A program made the position numbers and the translations under genes. DNA of 64,000 nt, from positions 718,501 to 782,500 of the forward strand of contig WPIO01000027.1 of assembly GCA_009760855.2 (NCBI GenBank), in the 5' to 3' direction. The notes under the pieces are model-generated. The model saw only the letters and a list, made by a program, of their open reading frames with translations, was not told where the DNA came from and did no database searches. Shown here piece after piece: positions 23,030 through 33,420 of this stretch (position 1 is the first letter of the stretch; the number at the start of each line of letters is the position of its first letter). Source of the stretch: Cristatella mucedo (taxonomy: Eukaryota > Bryozoa > Phylactolaemata > Cristatellidae).

Positions 23030-23434
23030 ACCGTGTCCTCAGCCCCACACACCATCGTGCTGGTGAAGGTGAATGGTGTGCTGTTCAATGGACTATAGGA
23101 AACCGGTGCAAATATTTCCTTGATATCGGCCTCCCTCGCCCAACGGCTGGGTCTCCCCTTATCGATGGGAATTGCTCGGGCCTCCAGTATTTTGGGCTCT
23201 TCCCTGCCTATAATCAGGGCCGTGACAGCGAGCGTGCAAGTGGGAAGCATCACCCACCGCCACGAGCACCAATTCTATGTCACCACCGAGTCTCTGCAAC
23301 CGCTGCTGCTGGCTACCGACTTTCTTTCTACCCTACCGACCGTCACGTACGACTATAGGCACGGAGCCGTACAGGTGGGTGACCACCGGCTACCGCGGGC
23401 AGGTCCCTCTGAGGCTGCACCTCCTCAGCGCTAG
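23030..23434 (+). pseudogene. Gypsy aspartic protease, active site destroyed
   Basis: The frame reads IVLVKVNGVLFNGL, then a TAG stop at 23,096-23,098, then ETGANISLISASLAQRLGLPL. The family active site is D-T/S-G-A. Here the Asp is Glu and is directly preceded by a stop codon. The flap and C-terminal parts (LLATDFLSTLPTVTYDY) are preserved to 23,434. The stretch 23,435-23,600 before the RT has only weak coding traces. Confidence 0.8.
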
Positions 23435-23689
23435 CTGTGCCTTGCGACAGACGTCACGGTTGCCCCATGCTGCCAAGGCTTACTGCCGGGCGTAATGCAG
23501 GGACCCCTACACTAGGTCTTCTCCTTTAACGAGGCAAATGCTGACCGACTTAATTGAAAGGGGCTGATTGATAATCATTATTGATTAATAATTAATAATG
23601 CTGCTCGTGGTTCTGCTGGTAGTTCCTGTGGGCAGACTCCTGCGAGTTAGAATCTTGAATACAATCAACATGTTTGGTTTTTCTGAAAA

Positions 23690-24735
23690 AGAGACCTGCC
23701 TCGGCTTCACTGAACCAGTGTTCCCTGCAGCCGACGCTCCTGAGAGACGACTCCCCAACAACCGCATGGGCTTCGTCGGTACGGATAGAGTGCAATTCGA
23801 CCTATCCCATTCGGATTTCTCTGAGACCCAGAAAAGAGCCCTCACTCATTGATGTCTACCTTTCGCGATGTATTCGCGGCCAACAATCTGGACCTGGGCC
23901 TAATGGACTCTGTCACCCACAAGATTGACACTCGTGACGCAGCACCTATTCACTGTAGGCCGTATGTAGGCCGTACCCCAGGCCCTGTGACATGAAATCG
24001 TCCATCGGATCGACTTAATGTTAGATGGAGGAATCTGTGAGCTCAGTGTTGGCCCGCGGTCTTCCCCTGTTATTCTGGTGAAGAAGAAGAATGGTACCTA
24101 CCGGTTCTGCAGAGACTATAAGAAGTTGAACTCAGTCACTGCTAAGGACTGTTATCTGCTATCTCGACCCGATGAATTCAGTCAGTTGTTGGGTGGGGCA
24201 GGCTACTTTAGTACGCTAGATTAGCATCAGGATATTGGCTGGTTGCCGTTCACCCTGATGATAGACATAAAACTGCGTTCACCACTTTTCGAGGGAAATT
24301 CCAATTTTTGAAAATGACTTTCGGGCTATGTAATGCGCCTAGCACATTTCAGCGTGCCGTTGACTATTGTCAAGCTAATCACAACTGGTCCAAGTGCCTC
24401 GTCTGCCTAGACGACATTCTAATGTTCTCGAGAACCTTTGAGAACCATTTGCAGCGTCTGTCGAGAGTCTTGGAGAGCCTACGCTCAAACGGTCTTAAGG
24501 TAAAACCGTCAAAATGCCGATTTTTTCGGCCCACAGTACGCTACCTTGGGCATATGTTGCTGTCTGTCGGGATGCGGCCAGACCCCGAGAACGTCACCAA
24601 GGTGAAGGCATACCCGCGACCACACTCGCTCGCCACAGTGCCTCAGTTCCTGGGGTTGGCCTCGTGCAGCCGCAAGTTTATACCTGCTTTTGCTAAAGTG
24701 GCTACATCATTGACTAATCGGCTCCTCAAGGCCTA
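23690..24735 (+). pseudogene. Gypsy reverse transcriptase
   Basis: Pre-RT and RT motifs appear in order: VQFDLSHSDFSETQKRAL, FRDVFAANNLDLGL, then SSPVILVKKKNGTYRFCRDYKKLN-type fingers (24,060-24,130), YFSTLD (24,205-24,224) ended by a stop, FGLCNAPSTFQRAV (24,323-24,364) and VCLDDILMFS with the catalytic DD at 24,401-24,430. The usual Tyr before LDD is Cys. The connection continues LGHMLLSVGMRPDPENV to a stop at 24,735. At least three frame changes are visible. Confidence 0.85.
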
Positions 24736-24754
24736 GTGTTTTGAATAAACTTTG

Positions 24755-25182
24755 ATTGTGAACGAGCTTTCCCTGTTCTCCGCGACCACCTGAGTAGGGA
24801 GCCGGTTCTTCGATTTCCAGATTTTTCAATACCCTTCGCAAGCGGGACTGTTTTGGGGGCAGTGCTTGGACAAGTAGTTGATGGCAAAGAGGACCCCATT
24901 GCTTACTACAGCCGCGTCCTAAACGATACCGAACGCCACTATTCGACTGTCGAACGAGAGGCTCTTGTGGAAGTGACTGCCATTTGCCATTTCCGTGGGT
25001 ATCTGTTTGGACACAAGTTCGTGGTCCTCAACGACCAACAACCGCTGGTATGGGTCCTTCGAGGCATCCGCTTGGCTCGGCGGGGTCTTGACTTGCAGGA
25101 GAACGACATAGATGTCCGGTACGGTTGCGGCAAGGCTAATTCCAATGCTGATGCTCTCTCACGTGTTCCTTCCGAATCGTAG
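24755..25182 (+). pseudogene. Gypsy RNase H
   Basis: Typical gypsy RNase H residues are present: GAVLGQVVDGKEDPIAYYSR, NDTERHYSTVEREAL and HKFVVLNDQQPLVWVL. The frame ends SNADALSRVPSES, the usual end of the RNase H domain. The first catalytic Asp region (normally DAS..G) reads ASGTVLGAVLG after a Phe-rich stretch, so the Asp is lost. Confidence 0.8.
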
Positions 25183-25203
25183 CCTCAAGTAGCTAATGCT
25201 ATA

Positions 25204-26125
25204 ATGGCTGCAGTGGCTGATCTAACCTTCGTCCGAGAGACTCAAAATTGCGATCCGTTGGTGTACTGTTTGCTGGCCACATTACAGAGAGATGATCGAA
25301 GCAACGGCTTTGCTGAGCATATCTGCTATGCCAATGTTGAGCTGGACATATTTGTGATTATGCCAAACGGCTGTCATTACCGAAAGAAGCCAGCTCGGCG
25401 AAACAGGTAACTAGTTTTACCGGCCCATCAGAGGGAAGGCGTCTTTCGAGAATGCCGTCTTTCGAGAATGCCCTCTTCGGAGCTCATCTAGGGCGTCAGA
25501 AGACGCTTGAAAAAATTTAGGATAAGTATTTCTGGCCATGCATGACCGAGGGCGTCGCTACCTGGGTAAGGACGACGTGCGTTTCATGCCACACTAGAAA
25601 GCCTCTAAATGAGAGAGTTCACGTGCCCCTCCTAAGCATCCCCATAAAACGACCGTGGCAGAGAGTCGCCATGAACATCGTGCATATGCCTGTCTCTAGC
25701 GCAGGGAATCGCTATAAATAAATAAATAAATCCTAGCTGATTAAACAGCCTCTTTTTGTATAGCGACGGAAGAGCCTTTACGGCTATCACCACCGGTTGC
25801 AGTAGCGATAAAGAATCGCCCATCACAGAAATCGAACCCACGACTTCGAGGCCGAGGTCGTTAAAGCAACCACCTTACCTAGTGTGCCATCCCGGCTCAC
25901 CTCGGGAACCGCTTTCTGTTAGTGATGACCAACTGTTTCACCAAGTGCCCAGAGGTTTGGGCGATTCCCGACCAAACGGCCTCCCCGTGTGCACGTGTGT
26001 TCGTTGAGGAGATTGGATGCCGGCATTGCTCACCAGAGCAAATCCTCTCAGATCGCGGTGCTAATTTCCGTTCTCGAATGATGGAACGCGTGTGCTACCT
26101 ACTCTCTGTTGAACGGCTCCATACA
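25204..26125 (+). pseudogene. Gypsy integrase, split by a SINE
   Basis: The N-terminal part runs to 25,715 and includes the zinc-finger Cys pair CVSC at 25,578-25,589 and the core start KRPWQRVAMNIVHMPV, where the usual catalytic Asp is Asn. After the SINE the frame resumes NRFLLVMTNCFTKCPEVW at 25,907. It reaches EQILSDRGANFRS with the second catalytic Asp, and is cut off at LLSVERLHT near 26,125 by the second gypsy element. The third catalytic residue and C-terminal domain are not found. Confidence 0.8.
25716..25903 (-). mobile_element. tRNA-derived SINE inside the gypsy integrase
   Basis: The same family as 8,146-8,343. On the - strand a tRNA-like head (GCCGGGATGGCACACTAGG, then GGGTTCGATTTC as B box) is followed by the shared body and a (TTTA)n tail. 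Flanking direct repeats GGGAATCGCTAT (25,704-25,715) and GGGAACCGCTTT (25,904-25,915) form a 12-bp target duplication with two mismatches. The host reading frame continues across it. Confidence 0.9.
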
Positions 26126-26129
26126 TACT

Positions 26130-26530
26130 TTTGACCCAGAAAAGTCGGTGATTGTCATTGCCACTGCCAGTAGCTATTGTCTAGGCGCCGTTCTTCTGCA
26201 GTGCCATGAATCAGGAGGGCAGGATGTGCGACCTGTCGCATTTGCATCCCCAACGTTATCAGACACCGATACGAGATATGCTCAGGTCGAAAAACAGTGG
26301 CTTGTGATGGTGTGGGCGTGTGAGAAGTTCAGTCAGTTCCTTATTGGTCTGCCTTCTTTCGAGCTTCGTACTGCCCATAAACCACCTATACCGTTGCTGA
26401 CTTATGATTAAGGACCTTGACCAGGTTCCGGTTAGATGCCAACGCCTATTGATGCGAATGATGCGTTTTAACCCTCACGCCGTGTATGTGCCTGGGAAGA
26501 CTCTTGCGATCGCTGATACGTTGTCGAGAG
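26130..26530 (+). pseudogene. Second gypsy, RNase H
   Basis: The domain reads SVIVIATASSYCLGAVLLQC, VAFASPTLSDTDTRYAQVEKQ and FLIGLPSFELRTAHKPP, then after a frame change RMMRFNPHAVYVPGKTLAIADTLSRAP, the usual domain end. The catalytic Asp before ASS is Thr. One frameshift occurs at 26,403. Confidence 0.8.
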
Positions 26531-26789
26531 CACCACTGCGTGGGAGTGAGGAACACGACAAAACCGAGGCCGTTCAACTCTATGTAGACACTGTTGTTTC
26601 TAAATCGCTTTCAGTAGCTCGCTTGAGCGAAGTAAAGCAGGCGACTGCTGACGACAGTGAGCTACAGGATGTCATAAAGTATACCCAGTCAGGGTGGCCT
26701 AAATTGAGCAAGGGCCTACCGGAAACCTTGCCGAAGTACTTCACCTTAGGTAGCCATCTTTCTGTGTCAGATGAATTACTACTGTTTGA

Positions 26790-27899
26790 AAATCGCATAT
26801 ATATACCTCAAAGCCTTCAGGCTTTTCTGTGGGAGCCACGATAACCACCAGGGGGTAACCAATTGTACTGACCGAGCAAGGCCGTGTGTATACTGGTTAG
26901 GAATTAGCCAAGACGTTAAGACATTTGTCGATTCTTGCAGCTTCCGTCAAAAGAACCAGAGGAGACAACTACATGGGCCTCTCATCCCTACACCATTACC
27001 CTTTGTTCCTTGGCAACAAGTCACTGCAGATCTCTTTGAACAAGAGGGACGACAGAACCTGATTGTGATTGACTTTTACTCCAGGTATATGGAAATCACT
27101 TCATTATCTAAATCGACGACCAAATATGTTGTGGCCGAATTGCAGACCATATTTGCTCGCTGGGACATACCAGAGTCGTTGCAGTCTAAAAACGGTCAAC
27201 AATTTTCATCTCACGAATTTGGGGATTTCGTGAGACGATATAGGTTCAAACATGTTACGACCAGACCACATTTCTCACTTGCGAACGGAGAAGTGGAAAG
27301 AGCGGTGCGAACTGCAAAATCTAATTTGAGGCAGCCTTACCCGTGACTCGCATTAATGATTCAGAGGTCGACGCCGTGCACTTCTACAGGCCTCAGCCCG
27401 GCACAACTGATCATGGGACGGCAGATTAGGACGACGGTTCCAGTGCTCCCTCGGCATGTCGAACCACAACGGCCTGCCAAGGAAAAGGTGCAACTTAACG
27501 CCGACCCTGCAAAAGATCTTCAACAGCATTACCACGATCGCCGTCATTTTGCTCGCCCATTTCCACCTCTTCAACCCGACCAATTGGTATTAGTAAGGAC
27601 TGATTGTGAAAACAGCTAGAACACACATGCAACGGTAACAGCTCAAGCAAGTACACCTCGGTCGTTTGTCATGCAGACTGAGCACTCTTCTGAGGAACAG
27701 AAGGCATCTTCGACCGATTGACACCGATCCACAGGTCACCAACAGCGAACATCCTGGCAGTTACCTACGTCTACCGAAACCTTCACCTGTAGTTCAAGAT
27801 CAGTCTCCAAGTATTACCGATGAGGTGCACACCTCTCAAGGTCAAACGACAACAAAGTCCGGCAGGCTGGTAAAGCCAGTCCGAAGACTAGATCTTTGA
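26790..27899 (+). pseudogene. Second gypsy, integrase
   Basis: A linker and degraded zinc-binding region (VYWLGISQDVKTFVDSCSF) precede the catalytic core WQQVTADLFEQ (first Asp), then SLQSKNGQQFSSHEFG, where the family SDNGPQ motif has Asp changed to Lys, and ANGEVERAVRTAKS with the Glu retained. A stop at 27,344 interrupts before the GLSPAQLIMGRQIRTTVP segment and the C-terminal region with FPPLQPDQLVLVRT. The peptide ending at 27,899 is the tail before the polypurine tract. Confidence 0.8.
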
Positions 27900-27929
27900 A
27901 AATTAGACAGTTCCTTTTCGGAGGGAAGG

Positions 27930-28066
27930 TGTGATAACAGAGCTATCGTGTGGAGCCACAACGTGACTTATCAGTTGAGGCCTCGCTCGCGTTGCTGTCC
28001 TGGAGCGGGCATTAGGCAGTTGCCAATAAATGTGGTCTGTTCATTGTGATGCGTCCTATCATTACA
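27930..28066 (+). repeat. Putative 3' LTR of the second gypsy element
   Basis: Starts TGTGATAACA after a polypurine tract and ends CATTACA, about 137 bp, with AATAAA at 28,025-28,030. There is no second copy in the window to prove the boundaries. Confidence 0.55.
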
Positions 28067-28451
28067 ATCTCCACGGACAGATCACCCTACCAGTGCCTCT
28101 ACACATGGCATAGTTGAAGGCGGAGTGACACCTCCGAGCCCTCGCCCTCTGGCCGAGAGGCAGGGCGACCCAGGAGACGACGACCACCGTTTTTCAGCTG
28201 GGCAGGACGATAACCAATGCCATTTGCGGTGCCACGACTGCGAGCGTAGGCCTAATCCTCGATATCTAGATATGTGGTGCTAATGCGAAGCTACCACTGC
28301 ATTGCATTAACACCACCCCAGCCGGGCCAAAGTGTCGGATCAGTCCATAATGGGGATCCATGCTTTTTTTTCACTAGGGAAAGTGTTCGTTTTTTCGCCG
28401 GATCCCGGACTGATCAGATATAAGGCAGTATCTCGCGAGGAAATAGAATAA
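28067..28451 (+). other. Residual 3' internal sequence of the host gypsy element
   Basis: Between the nested element and the 3' LTR. A short proline- and charge-rich frame (GGVTPPSPRPLAERQGDPGD) may be the pol tail. No clear polypurine tract; gaggaaatagaataa just before the LTR is the best candidate. Confidence 0.4.
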
Positions 28452-29273
28452 TGCACTGGGTAAGCTCTCGCGGTAGCCGCGATATTTGCCCTGGCCTTGG
28501 TGGGTCTGACTAGGGCACCTAGAGCAACCCGTAGCGGGTGGACTAGCCAAGAAGAATTATGAATGGGACACATTAATTAGCCGGGAGCGGAGCGAGGCGT
28601 CAGTTTGACAGCGAGATCCGCTCAGGTTAGAATGGAGCTTGGCCAGACAAAGAGCGGTCAGGACGTGGACCCACTATTGTACTCCATTAGACTAAGAACG
28701 AAAGGATGGAAAGCTGGCGGAGGAACCGTCTAATAAAGTACAGGCAGAAGAGAATAGGACGAAGACGGACACCGAGAGCTAGGCTCCTAAAAGAAATAGC
28801 AGCTACGCTCAAGGTCGAGAGGGCAAACCGAGAGTATACACGAGAGGACTGACAGAGCTCAAGGCTGCAGCTTTGGTAGTCGATCCGAGACTACGCCTCG
28901 AGAGCACGAGAGTCGAACATACGGCGGCGAACAGCTAAATGCAACTTACACTGCTCGGTTGTGTTCTGTCGGCTACTCAGTTAGCCGCTCATATCTTAAG
29001 GTGCTGTAGCGGTCCACCTTTGGGGTCGGGACCACTGCTAGCGAAGCAGGCGTGCTTACTGCAGTCGGGCTTTGGGAGTTCTCACGCAATTAGCTCCGTC
29101 GGTCCGGTGCGAGCCGCGTAAAGCGCTTGCGCCGGCGCGTACCTACTACTAACAGGCCCACAATAATCTATTGCGTTCGGCTCCCAGTTGTGGCCTCTTG
29201 TTTACCGTGCTGCAGCTCTGCATTACACCGTCCACCAGCAGAGAGCCGGGGGACGAGCCTCTGTGCGGTTACA
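28452..29273 (+). repeat. Gypsy 3' LTR
   Basis: 822 bp, TGCACTGGG...GGTTACA, partner of 20,155-21,018. A taataaa signal lies near 28,731. It is followed directly by the CTTC target duplication and then by 3 bases of ML exon 4 and its acceptor. Confidence 0.9.
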
Positions 29274-29740
29274 CTTCTACCTGCAAATAAACCAATACTG
29301 GACATTGACGTCCACCAACACTAACGGAAAAAGGTAAAGTTAGTTACGCTCTAAAAATCTATGGCTTTCCTTGAAGCGCGAGCGATAGCTGGCAGCTACA
29401 ACGGCAGGTCAAATTTGTTTTGTAATTTCAGAAATTCTTGAATGGCCATCATATTCATACAGTAAATAAAGTCAAACTTAACTCCTACTTATCAGGTATT
29501 CAAATATTGTAGCCCTACTAGAATGCTTTGTCACACTAGCTCCCTCGTTATTGTATTTCGATCGCAGTCGTGTGATGAAAACTTAGTTTTCCCAGTTTAA
29601 ACTTTCAAAAAGTTTTTTGAACTTTAATTATCAAAGTACCCTTCTCTGAAACCTAGACCTGATGTTACCACTTTTAGTGTCTCTCTTTTAAGACTAGCTA
29701 CTGTTGTAACTGAGCAATAATCTTACTTCTATGCTCTATA

Positions 29741-29947
29741 CAGAATGGAAAAAGACATTCAGGATTCACCTGGCTAGCTGAAGAAGAAATCGAGCATATG
29801 CGGCTGGTAATGGATATGACCGCCAGCTTATTCGAACAATCCGAGATGTTCGGCCTGGCCAGTGATTCACAAAAGGAGCAGTGATACCTCGACGATGATC
29901 AGTCGCTCAGTATCGACATGACGACAGGTCTGATCCGTAGGCTCTAG
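29741..29947 (+). other. Conserved block E, possible unrecognised exon (unit A)
   Basis: After a possible acceptor (ctatacag) the + frame reads WLAEEEIEHMRL, then MDMTASLFEQSEMFG, a TGA, then YLDDD and SIDMTTGLIRRL before a TAG. It keeps frame with the block at 42,826-42,995 apart from the single stop. It lies antisense in intron 3 of ML copy A. No family recognised; a nested gene exon or an older inserted fragment are both possible. Confidence 0.35.
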
Positions 29948-30958
29948 ATCGTAGTGGGGTTTCCTATTTAATACTAGCTTGGCAGCAGCACAAGTTTCAT
30001 TATCCTCATAAACTTAGGCCACTTAGATGCAATCATGTCGCCAAAATAGAGTGTTTTCTGAACGATATGTGGCACTGCAGCTCCAAGAGTGAAATATTGC
30101 ACTTACAACTTTTGACATTTCCATATATTATTTCTTGCTGTGGGCGGTGGGACATCATATCAGCAGTTCCTTCCTGCGAGTTACAAATAGCTTCCCCTTG
30201 CCAGTACTCATCTGACTCGAATATGCTTGAACCTTCCCTTTTTTATGACAGGAATTAGGCTGGTTAAGTTATTCACTGCTAAAGCAGCTTTGACTCTCCG
30301 AGCTTTTCTGAAAGCCTGCAAGGTTTCACCGAGGTTGAGGTGCTTACCCCTACAAAGGTCTTTCTCAGATCCTGATTCCAGCCCCGGCTCAAGTGTGAAG
30401 CACTTGAATAGAGATTAAGAACTCCTGGGGCGCCATCCCAACAAATTTATTTTATATTCACAGTTTCTATTCTTGACCCTGGTTGCAAACATAGGCGTGT
30501 GCACTTTGTTCCATCTCACTAATCAGCCCAGGTGTATTGGAATGTTGCCATACAAGCTATACCTACAGTCGTTGTTCATGCACACTCGGGAGTTAACATA
30601 ACGAACTAATAAGTTGAAATTACCATTAGTAGCAAAAACTCAACTACTCTTACCAGTTTTAGGATAACAATCACAGTGAACAGTGTTAAGAGAACTGCAT
30701 GACTCAACCCGTTGTAAAAATACTGGTAGGTAGAAGTGAGATCGAGACTTTGATCGTTACTTTTGTGCATATAGCTTGAGCAGTTTGAATGAAAATTACG
30801 TACGACGACCTCGGAAAAGGTTAAAATTTCAATAGCCGAACTCAGTTTCTCCTTTATCTGCATTGGATGTGGCTTCAGCTTGAAAGCTCAAGCAGCTGCC
30901 TGCTCGGTATAACTTGTCAGTGCTTCTGCAAAATGAATCAATTGGGATTGACCCATAC
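29948..30958. other. Intron 3 of ML copy A, no further gene seen
   Basis: It aligns with 42,996-44,026 in unit B along its length. The ORFs here (30,067-30,258, 30,227-30,418, 30,606-30,863) are not conserved in frame and lack motifs. Confidence 0.5.
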
Positions 30959-32097
30959 CTCTGGAGCGTTTTCGTGATTTGCTACCTAAACGTCGCAGTA
31001 AAGCCGTTGCCAGCAACAACAACACATGCTACTCCTTGGTTGCATGCCTCAGTCGCTATACTAATTGGCACCTGTAAGGGACCCGTCTCAAACTGAGAGA
31101 ATACCGTAACTGCTGCTTTTGAATCGCCTGTAAATAGAAACGATAAACAAGAGTAAGCTTTCTCGAACACATGGAGTATTTGCTCGGTTCTGTGAATGGG
31201 CAAAGTAAATAAAGTAGAACACTCACATGACAAGAGTGCCAATGCTGGCACAAAGATTTGTTAGAACGTATTGATCGCAGATGTTACGAAAGACTACAAC
31301 CCAATTGTCTTGCATATTATCTAGCTTCTCAGAGTAGGGTAAGAAAAAACATCTTGATTGGTCTTTACACCATTTACCTCTTAGGTGCATTTGAGGTAGG
31401 CATCTTCTGAGACAAAACTCAAGAAAGGCGTTCATTCCCAGGCATAGTAAGTCACTTTCCGAGGAATTTTTTGTTTACGATTTGCATAGGTCACTCTCTG
31501 ACGTGATTGCTGGTAGCCACTGACTGCAATACCCCTGCAGCCTTGGTACTACTTACATTCGTTTTACTCTTTGTACTTGCAAATATTATAAGACAATGTA
31601 TGAGCTTACCTGTATGAGCCGTGTCAACACAACCTTTTTGCTAAACAATATAAATATATTGATTATTTATTGGCCATTTGCAATTGATCCTAAATAAGGT
31701 AACCAGTTTTTAGCGAAAGTGACATTGAATTTACGTTAGATGTACGAACAACATGAATGATCCAAGTAAAGAACTGATGCTGGTTATGCTGCATGATAGA
31801 ACAGCATGCCAAAACTGCTGGTGAAGCTTGCAGGCAATATATGTAAAGCGATCGTTCCTACCGGCAGGGAATGCTACAGTAATCGTGGCACCTTTCCCTC
31901 TTTGGAAATTGCAAGCACCCACGGACTTCGGCTCAACTTCGATGGAAGTCACATTTCCTTTACAAGATCCTAGAACTGTATAAACGTGCAATTAATAAAA
32001 TTGTGCTACTGCTTTAGCCCTCTGTCTACTCACCTCATTCTTTAAAATTAATTGCCCTTGCTGGGGCTGCTAAAAGAAGTAGCCAGTAAAACGCAGA

Positions 32098-32205
32098 GAC
32101 TGCAAATGGACTGCAAATTGACCGCAAATGGACTGCAAATGACAAAATGGACAAATAAAAAAAGACTGCAAATGGACAAAAAAGACTGCAAATGGACAAA
32201 TGCAC
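32098..32205. repeat. Minisatellite (gactgcaaatg)n in ML copy A exon 1
   Basis: About six imperfect units of gactgcaaatg(gacaaa) replace the single gactgaaaatggactcat of copy B. They destroy the start codon region of copy A. Confidence 0.8.
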
Positions 32206-32975
32206 GGTAGATGGGCTTATCAGGTCTTGTCTTATCGAGGACAACGAATTCTTGAGCATTAGCACACCAGCCGGTCGGTTAATGTACTGTGCCTATGCAA
32301 ATTGCCTCAGGGCTTTTTCGCATGTCTTGGCTGACCTAATGTGGGTAGCCGGGGCTGGTGTTACTTTCTCGATAGAGCCTGTAGGCTGAGTATGCATGTG
32401 AAACTTGTCATAACCTGCCCGTGGGAAGATTTTACTTATCGCTGGCAACGTTACAGCTTATTGTCAAATGATTAGGTTATCAGTTATTTTCAAACCTAGT
32501 TCAACTCGTTAGGTAAATTTGAAACGGCCCTAATAAGGGAAGCATGTATACAGCATTTACTATCGCTCTAATCCATTAGGGATGCAGTGTACTTCGTCTG
32601 CACCGGACCAGCAGTGAGATATTAGAGTCAGGAGCATTTTATACTTTCTAAGGCACACTTCGAATTTCAATGGGGCCTTCTGGTGATCGGTATGCGATCA
32701 GATGTGTTTCAGGATTTTAATGGCTATTTAAATTACACTTTCTCATGGTATTTGTTTTTTTATTCGTCCAATTTATTTTTCCCACCGCACGATCACTAGC
32801 CTGTAATGAAATTGGGATGACAGGCGTTTTTCAATAAAAAGCGACTGGCCTAAACCTAAAACTGAATTTTTAGTAGCCATTGTATCATATTTGCAGTAAA
32901 CTAAAATTTTAGCTATAGAGCAAACAATTGGTGTGCTGCAATATAGTTGGATATCTATAGCAGTTGTGCGTTTTG
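32206..32975. other. 5' flank of ML copy A
   Basis: It aligns with 45,226-46,660. No gene seen. The TATATATA of unit B has no counterpart: the site reads aatgtactgtgcc. Confidence 0.4.
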
Positions 32976-32979
32976 GTAG

Positions 32980-33180
32980 CTAACCTTCAGCATGCAACAC
33001 AATTTCTAGGTCAGCCCTGTAGCTGACATGACTGACGCAAAAAGATTGAGGGCAAGAATTTATAGATATGGTAAGAAGCTGCAACTGTTTTAAAGTATTT
33101 GACCTGCATGTAGGAATTGTCATTTGAACGCCAGTCGGAGTTAGAGTTCTCAGGGATTGATTGAACAAACTACAAAAGAA
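32980..33180 (-). other. Conserved block N, possible unrecognised exon (unit A)
   Basis: The - strand frame reads LFNQSLRTLTPTGVQMTIPT, then CRSNTLKQLQLLTIS. The partner at 46,909-47,140 reads MFNDALRGLTHTEIQMTI and YRSNTLKQLQFHTM, without indels between them. Decayed traces occur on the + strand near 870-960 and 9,150-9,240. No known domain recognised. Confidence 0.35.
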
Positions 33181-33289
33181 AAATTTCAGTGTGATTTAGT
33201 AATACGCATTCTATCAAAGGTTTAAGCACTTACGGTTGTAATTAAAACGATTGCAAACAATAACTGTCTCAAAAAACTGCTGAACACCA

Positions 33290-33420
33290 GTCATTCCATT
33301 GATGCTGGCATTTGCATTCCAGCACCCGGGTAGCTGCAGTCTCCAGCCCAAGCCACTAACTAGTTCTCACTAGTAAGTGAACCGGTAAAAATACTTGTCG
33401 ACTCCAAACGATTAGATCGG
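33290..33420. other. Conserved hairpin-containing block
   Basis: tgctggcatttgcattccagca forms a 6-bp-stem inverted repeat. Versions occur at about 716-737, 6,777-6,805 and 8,990-9,012 in the other orientation, and in altered form near 47,180. Function unknown. Confidence 0.4.

Larger units (their letters stand above)
26126..28066 (+). mobile_element. Second Ty3/gypsy element, 3' half with LTR
   Basis: It begins abruptly in RNase H (FDPEKSVIVIATASSYCLGAVLLQ region) and runs through integrase to a polypurine tract GGAGGGAAGG (27,920-27,929) and a short LTR (27,930-28,066). Its RNase H and integrase differ from those of the host element, so this is a different family. No 5' part or 5' LTR is visible, and no target duplication was found. 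It could be an incomplete insertion or a recombinant. Confidence 0.8.
20155..29273 (+). mobile_element. Ty3/gypsy LTR retrotransposon, degenerate, with nested insertions
   Basis: LTRs at 20,155-21,018 and 28,452-29,273 begin TGCACTGGG and end GGTTACA (TG...CA). They are flanked by a 4-bp CTTC duplication. Internal order is PBS, gag, protease, RT, RNase H, integrase, which is the Ty3/gypsy order. Coding frames are broken many times. A SINE (25,716-25,903) and part of a second gypsy element (about 26,126-28,066) interrupt the integrase region. The LTRs differ in length (864 against 822 bp) and by many substitutions, so the insertion is old, but it post-dates the A/B gene duplication because B keeps the empty site. 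Base composition is GC-richer than the surrounding DNA. Confidence 0.95.
20050..32110 (-). pseudogene. NPC2-like: ML-domain (NPC2-like) gene copy A, split by a retrotransposon
   Basis: Exons on the - strand: exon 1 about 32,110-32,034 (YWLLLLAAPARAINF), exon 2 31,969-31,862, exon 3 31,127-30,959, and exon 4 29,280-29,274 plus 20,154-20,050. All splice sites align with copy B. Exon 2 matches copy B at 24 of 36 residues by hand count. Defects: the ATG equivalent is lost in an expanded minisatellite; the first conserved Cys codon is TGA; exon 3 carries a net 4-nt loss (one codon plus one base), which shifts the frame before PE; and a 9.1-kb gypsy element lies 7 nt into exon 4. The TATA-like promoter of copy B is also not conserved. 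The remaining exon 4 (GIAEAELVVSDGSTVACVRIP) is otherwise open to a TAG. Non-functional. Confidence 0.85.

Noticed and set aside
22384-23253. Several - strand ORFs opposite gag and protease
   Set aside because: Gypsy gag and protease motifs are on the + strand; the antisense frames have none.
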